Shown here: positions 57,703-64,000 of the stretch, in pieces
Layout: each line of letters starts with the position of its first letter
Numbering within the stretch: the stretch's first letter is position 1
Assembly: GCF_017310035.1 (NCBI RefSeq)
Contig: NZ_CP022296.1
Coordinates: 1,860,001-1,924,000 of the forward strand
From: Nocardioides sp. S5
GTDB lineage: Bacteria > Actinomycetota > Actinomycetes > Propionibacteriales > Nocardioidaceae
DNA length: 64,000 bases
Direction of reading: 5' to 3'
Notes under the pieces: model-generated
Told to the model about the DNA's origin: nothing
Seen by the model: only the letters and a program-made list of their open reading frames with translations
The model's database searches: none
Position numbers and translations under genes: made by a program

Positions 57703-58704
57703 TCAGCCCGACGCGGGCCGACCGGTCAGCACCCGCACCGCGAAGTCGGTGGTGAAATCGTTGTCGAGGAAGCCGACCACCCGGGTCACGCGGTCGAGGT
57801 CGAGCGGGAGCAGCCCCCGCGAGCCGGGCACGTCCGGGGTCAGCCCGAGATCGAGGTCGTCGCGCCCCGACATCATCCGCACGTTGAAGTCGTAGCGCTC
57901 GCGAGCGCCCTCGGCCCGCAGGCGGCGCACGACGGTGGCGCCGACGCGGCGCCCGCCCGTCTCGGCGGCCCAGTCGTCGAGGGCCTCGAGCAGCGCACGG
58001 CCGTCGTTGTGGTCGATGTCGGCCCACGCGGCGTCCATCGACCCGGCCACGTCGAGCAGGATGGCCGCCGTCTTCTCCCCGATGCCCTGCACGCCGGGCA
58101 GGTTGTCGCTGGAGTCGCCGCGCAGCGCCGCGAAGGCGAGGTAGTTGGCCGGACGGACGGCGTACATGTCGAAGAGCCGCGCGGGGTTGAGCATCGGGGA
58201 CCCGTGGATGCCGCCGTCGATGAGCCGCAGCACCCGCGTGTGCGCACTGATGTGGGCGAAGGCGTCGCGGTCGGAGGTGATGATGACGCAGTTCCACCCG
58301 TTGCGCTCCGCCCACGTGGCGCCGGACGCGTTGACGTCGTCGGCCTCCAGCCCGGGCGGGGTCACGGTGGCCAGCCCGAGGGCGTCGAGGAGCGCCCCGG
58401 CGCGGTCGAGCTGCTCGACGAGCTCGGGGTCCTTCTGCGCCCGCCCGGCCTTGTAGTCGGGGTAGGCGTCGCGCCGCAGCGACCCGGTCCGGTCGTCGAG
58501 GCCGAAGACGATCGCGTCGGGCGCCATCGTGTCGATCGACTCCAGGATCTGGCGCAGCATCCCATGGAGCGCCCAGATCGGGCGACCCTGCCGGTCGCGG
58601 AGCCCGGTGTGGGCGCGCGCGTGGTGGTTGCGGTGCAGCAGCGACGGCGCGTCGACGACCAGCAGCAGGCGGCGGGCGCGAGGGTCGGGGGTGCTGGGAG
58701 CCAT
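57703..58704 (-). CDS. 5'-3' exonuclease (DNA polymerase I N-domain type)
   Basis: 333 residues from ATG 58704. PIN-like/FEN domain: LLLVVDAPSLLHRNHHA, YPDYKAGR, GLEADDVNASGATWAERN, CVIITSDRDAF, and the helix-hairpin-helix RGDSSDNLPGVQGIGEKTAAILL. It is a stand-alone form of the Pol I 5' nuclease acting on flaps and RNA primers. The acidic ligands are present. A TAGGCT box lies 13 nt upstream of the start. Confidence 0.92.
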   Translation of the reverse strand: MAPSTPDPRARRLLLVVDAPSLLHRNHHARAHTGLRDRQGRPIWALHGMLRQILESIDTMAPDAIVFGLDDRTGSLRRDAYPDYKAGRAQKDPELVEQLDRAGALLDALGLATVTPPGLEADDVNASGATWAERNGWNCVIITSDRDAFAHISAHTRVLRLIDGGIHGSPMLNPARLFDMYAVRPANYLAFAALRGDSSDNLPGVQGIGEKTAAILLDVAGSMDAAWADIDHNDGRALLEALDDWAAETGGRRVGATVVRRLRAEGARERYDFNVRMMSGRDDLDLGLTPDVPGSRGLLPLDLDRVTRVVGFLDNDFTTDFAVRVLTGRPASG

Positions 58705-58745
58705 GGTGATCGGCGCCAGCCTAGACGGCCGGGGCGCAGCCGCGA

Positions 58746-59435
58746 TCAGGCGCCGAGGCCCTCGAGGTAGGAGGCGAAGCCGAGCGGCGCCCGGGCCGTA
58801 CGCCGTCCTGACGTCGACACGTCGATGGCACCCGTGGCCACCCAGTCGAGCGAGGCGCGACGCATCGCCTCGACGAGCTCGACGTCCTCGTGGACCGGCA
58901 GCGGTGCGAACCCGCCGACGTCGAGGTAGGCGTCGAGCGAGAACCCGAGGTTCGCGCCGTGGACGTGCTCGTGCCCGTCGGAGAGCGTGTGGCGGGCGTG
59001 CCAGGCGGCCAGCACGTCGGGGGACAGGTCGGCCGGGCGCGGGCTGACCGTCCCCACCACGAGGTCGTGCCCCTCCGCGGCCAGCCGCACCTGGGTCAGC
59101 AGCCAGTGGGGCGGCACCACGCTGTCGGCGTCGGTGCTCGCGATCCACAGGTCACCGCGGTCCCCGGCCCACTCGGCGGCCGTCTCCACACCGAGCGCTC
59201 GGGCGGCGCCGACGTAGCCGGCGCGGCTCGTGACCCCCCTCGCCCCGTGGCGGGCCACCACGCCGGCGGTGTCGTCGCGGCACACGTCGAGCACGACGAA
59301 CACCTCGCTGCGCATCGTCGGGTGCTCGGCCCGCAGCGCGTCGCGGGCGACGCGGACCGACTCCAGGCAGGCGGGGAGCAGCACCTCCTCGTCGCGCGCC
59401 GGGACCACCACGGCCACCGCCGACGGCGTGCTCAC
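58746..59435 (-). CDS. Family 2 glycosyltransferase
   Basis: 229 residues from GTG 59435: VVVPARDEEVLLPACLESV, nucleotide-binding FVVLDVCRDDTAGV, metal-binding WIASTDADSVVPPHWL and acceptor region HEHVHGANLGFSLDAYLDVGGFAP (GANLGF block), then EDVELVEAM with the catalytic base candidate. No membrane helices. Substrate unknown. Its start overlaps the PIG-L/methyltransferase stop by 4 nt, making it the last gene of the catalase-led operon. Confidence 0.9.
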   Translation of the reverse strand: MSTPSAVAVVVPARDEEVLLPACLESVRVARDALRAEHPTMRSEVFVVLDVCRDDTAGVVARHGARGVTSRAGYVGAARALGVETAAEWAGDRGDLWIASTDADSVVPPHWLLTQVRLAAEGHDLVVGTVSPRPADLSPDVLAAWHARHTLSDGHEHVHGANLGFSLDAYLDVGGFAPLPVHEDVELVEAMRRASLDWVATGAIDVSTSGRRTARAPLGFASYLEGLGA

Positions 59436-60745
59436 GCGGGCCGCCCCAGCACCAGGAGGTCGAAGTCGGGCTCGTGGTGCTCGACCAGCACGGGCGCGCC
59501 CGTGGCGAGGAACGCGTCGTGGACCGCAGGTCCGGCCAGTGGCCACCCGACGGGCTGGTGGCGCCAGTGGCACAGCACCAGGTGCCCGTCGTCCGTCAGG
59601 GTCGAGAGGGCGAGCCCGACCACCTCGTCGAGCTGTCGCGGGCTGAGGAAGTAGCCGACCTCGGAGACGGAGATGAGGTCGTGTCGCCCCTCGGGCCACT
59701 GGTCGGGCACCCGTGCCCGGTGCACCTCGAGGTGGCCGATCCGGGCCGTACGCCGACGCGCGAGCTCGATCGCGGCTTCGCTGTCGTCGACGGCCAGCAT
59801 CCGGTCGCAGCGGCCAGCCAGGTCGACGGCCAGCGCTCCGACCGAGCATCCGACCTCGAGGGCGCTGCGGTAGCGCTCGCGCGGCAGGCTCGCCAGCGTG
59901 AGTGCCCGCTTGCGCCGCTCGTAGGCCGACTCGACCTGCCACGGATCCGGGCGCTCGCGGTGGACCTGGTCGAGCGCGTCGTCCTCCACCGGCTCGTCGA
60001 GGAGGAGGAACACCTCGCCGTCGCGGTCGAAGTGTGCCAGCAGGTCCGGTCCCAGCAGCACCTCGTCGCCCGGAGCCGGCGACAGCGGACGCACCTGGCT
60101 GGCGTGGGCGGCGACGGCCGTGCGCTTGGCGACGCGACCGGCCTCGTCGAGCTCCAACCGGAGGGCTCGGTCCCACGGGAGGTCCTCGGGCGAGCCCCAG
60201 TGCCAGAGCCAGACGGGGTACTCGACCAGCAGGGCGTCGGTGCGTACGGCGGCGACCGCGGCCGCGCGACCGACCGCCTCGTGGTCGGGGTGGCCGTCCC
60301 CGCGCCACGGGGCGCAGAGCACGACCTCGTCGCCCCGAGCCCCGACCTCTTCGACGAGCACGGCCACCAGCGCGTCGGCGTGCGCCGCGACGTCGCCGTC
60401 GGGGAGGTCGAGGCACGCCACCGTCGCGTCGGGAGCGAGGACGGCGATCGCCTCCTGCAGCTCGAGTCGGCGTACGTCAGCGAGTCGGGCGCGCGGGTGC
60501 GTGGGGGAGTCGGGGTGCGACCCCTCGCCGGCGGTGGCCGTCACCACGGTGATTTCCCACCCGGAGCGGGCGGCCGCGCGGACCAGCCCGGCCGCCCCGA
60601 GGGTCTCGTCGTCGGGGTGGGCCCCGACGACGACCAGCCGGGTGCGCGAGTCCGGCAGGTGCAGTGCCGGGAGGGCGTCGATCGACGGTGTCCACGCGGC
60701 AGCGGGCGTGCCGGCCCGGTCGTGGCGGAAGGCGGGCTCGCTCAC
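59432..60745 (-). CDS. PIG-L deacetylase / SAM-dependent methyltransferase fusion
   Basis: 437 residues from GTG 60745 (GTGA overlap with the upstream stop). The N-terminal PIG-L/LmbE domain has the zinc motif VVGAHPDDETLGAAGL and APWRGDGHPDHEAVG; it removes acetyl groups from GlcNAc-type sugars. The C-terminal class I methyltransferase has SALEVGCSVGALAVDLAGRCDRMLAVDDSEAAIELAR. A fusion joins deacetylation and methylation of one substrate, followed by GT2 glycosyl transfer. Final product unknown. Confidence 0.9.
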   Translation of the reverse strand: MSEPAFRHDRAGTPAAAWTPSIDALPALHLPDSRTRLVVVGAHPDDETLGAAGLVRAAARSGWEITVVTATAGEGSHPDSPTHPRARLADVRRLELQEAIAVLAPDATVACLDLPDGDVAAHADALVAVLVEEVGARGDEVVLCAPWRGDGHPDHEAVGRAAAVAAVRTDALLVEYPVWLWHWGSPEDLPWDRALRLELDEAGRVAKRTAVAAHASQVRPLSPAPGDEVLLGPDLLAHFDRDGEVFLLLDEPVEDDALDQVHRERPDPWQVESAYERRKRALTLASLPRERYRSALEVGCSVGALAVDLAGRCDRMLAVDDSEAAIELARRRTARIGHLEVHRARVPDQWPEGRHDLISVSEVGYFLSPRQLDEVVGLALSTLTDDGHLVLCHWRHQPVGWPLAGPAVHDAFLATGAPVLVEHHEPDFDLLVLGRPA

Positions 60746-61768
60746 CACCCGGCCGGCCCCGATCGCAGCAGCGCCTCGCCGAGCGCTGCCTGGTCGCGCT
60801 CGGCGTGCCACTGGCGCAGGTAGAGCTCGAGATCGGCCACGCGCCGGGCGTGCTCGTCGTCGGTGGCGAGCGGTCCCGGCCCGAGCCCGTGGGCGGCGCG
60901 GCGGAGCACGTCCTCGACGGCGAGCGCCACGACCTCGCGCACCCGCAGGGCTGCCTGCCAGCCGTCCGCGCCACCGAGCGTCCCCGCGTCGACGGCCTGC
61001 GCCGCCTGCTCGAGCACGCACCGCGCGGCGTGCAGCTGCGCGTCGACGGCCCCGAGGTGCATCATCGCCACCTGGTCGGGCGCTCGGGTGCCCGACGCCG
61101 CGAGCATCCTGCGGGCGATCCCGACGGCGCCGCCGAACCACACGGCGGCCACACCGATGCCGCCCCACGCGAAGCCCGGCCGCTCGAGGTACCACCCCGG
61201 GGCGCCGACGGCGCGAGCCGTGGCGCCGGCCAGGTCGAGCGGACCCGAGTCGACCGCAACGAGGCCGCGCGCGACCCACGTGCCAGGCACGGCGCTCACC
61301 GCGTCCTGCGCCAGGTCGACGGTGAAGAGCTGTCGCTCCCCACCCACCCACGCACTGATCAGTGCGTGGTCCAGCACGCCCCCGAGCGAGCACCAGTGCT
61401 TGCGCCCGGTGAGGACGTACGCCGACCCGTCGGGCTCGGCGCGCAGCGGCTCGCCCGGCCCCTCGGCGGCGAAGACGCCCCAGGTGCCGGACGGCGCGGG
61501 CTCGCCGGCCTGGTCGAGGATCGCGAGTGCGTCGAGGTGCGGCTCGAGGGTGCGCGCGACGGTGAGGTCGGCCGCTGCGACGCTCGCCAACGCCGACCAC
61601 GCGTGCGCGGTGCGACCGGTCCCGGGTGCGGGCACCCGACCGCCCAGCGCCCCGGCCAGGGCGAGTGCGGCGGCCACGTCTCCCGCAGCCTCCGCTGCCC
61701 GGGCGGCAGCGTCGGTGAGCTCGTCCCGCTCGGCCCGGCTCGGGGAGCCGAGCAGCACCGGGCCCGGC

Positions 61769-61776
<8 letters not shown>
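60742..61776 (-). CDS. Acyl-CoA dehydrogenase-like protein
   Basis: 344 residues from GTG 61776. The middle beta-domain ([40 protein letters not shown]) and C-terminal helical part ([21 protein letters not shown]) match the acyl-CoA dehydrogenase superfamily, shortened at both ends relative to a ~380-residue enzyme. The catalytic Glu is not identifiable with confidence, so it could be a divergent flavoenzyme. It overlaps katE by 8 nt and the deacetylase fusion by 4 nt. Confidence 0.82.
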
Positions 61777-63847
<2,071 letters not shown>

Positions 63848-63987
63848 GGGTGCTCCCGTGGTCTGGCCGGACGCAGGAATGCGCCCGTCCCTCGACGCTA
63901 GGTGCGGCCTGCCGGACGGGGTCACCTCCGTTGGGGCGTGAGTACGTTGGGACCCGTCCGAGTCGTGCCGTTACGCCAGGAGCAGTC

Positions 63988-64000
63988 TTGATCTTCATCA
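63988..64000 (+). CDS. Possible start of a further gene, cut by the right edge
   Basis: TTG 63988 follows AGGAG at 63978-63982 with 5-nt spacing and opens Leu/Met-Ile-Phe-Ile. Only four codons are visible, so no product can be named; some monooxygenase-like proteins begin this way. Confidence 0.3.

Overview
The window is about 64 kb of very GC-rich actinobacterial chromosome. Gene content and order (glnA2 next to glnE, DUF222/HNH '13E12' genes, MprA/B-like two-component systems, many start codons 6 nt behind a TAnnnT box) fit Propionibacteriales, most likely a Nocardioides-like organism; that placement is inference from recall, not a search. Genes are dense, on both strands, and mostly housekeeping.

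Layout. 1-1.2 kb: tail of an acyl-CoA synthetase, a 1-Cys peroxiredoxin, a hairpin and tRNA-Val(TAC). 1.2-5.2 kb: a putative regulatory locus in which an exported Asp-rich protein and a Ser/Thr kinase face a convergent operon (Asp-rich membrane protein, histidine kinase, response regulator); the same 16-nt dyad lies upstream of both transcription units. 5.3-11.9 kb: acyl-CoA synthetase, NIF3-like protein, zinc-ribbon coiled coil, FUSC-like membrane protein, YaaA, RNB ribonuclease. 11.9-13.8 kb: rnpB (minus strand) with a 1.3 kb low-GC mini-island against its 3' end, bounded by 44-bp direct repeats that copy the rnpB terminus and carrying hicAB plus broken genes. 13.8-24.7 kb: map, an H1-like Lys/Ala-rich protein, panB, two lipoproteins, a PQQ-type dehydrogenase, a three-gene operon with WXG100-like and DUF1023 hydrolase proteins, a GNAT protein, and an ECF sigma factor with its probable membrane partner. 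24.7-31 kb: nadE, then a second two-component system flanked by four small exported proteins.

31-44 kb: glnA2, a class I glutamine amidotransferase and glnE form an overlapping nitrogen operon. It is followed by a satD/membrane-protein operon behind three evenly spaced inverted repeats, cobU, an ECF sigma factor with a SnoaL-like tail, a LexA-boxed DUF222/HNH gene, and cobS-cobT. 43.7-49.6 kb: 2H phosphoesterase, secreted nuclease, DUF4177-like protein, threonine aldolase-like enzyme, TPM-domain protein and a CtlX-like hydrolase. 49.6-54.4 kb: ceramidase-like membrane protein, a Tat-exported PhoX behind a PHO-box-like repeat, an exported endonuclease/exonuclease/phosphatase protein and a cytidylyltransferase. 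54.5-58.7 kb: small P-loop kinase, second DUF222/HNH gene (with an in-frame palindromic repeat), SnoaL-like protein, YczE-like membrane protein and a 5'-3' exonuclease. 58.7-63.9 kb: a coupled four-gene operon of HPII-type catalase, acyl-CoA dehydrogenase, PIG-L deacetylase/methyltransferase fusion and GT2 glycosyltransferase, whose product I cannot name.

The most interesting items are the rnpB-targeting hicAB mini-island, the putative operators of the two two-component systems, the satD operator array, and the catalase-led operon of unknown product.
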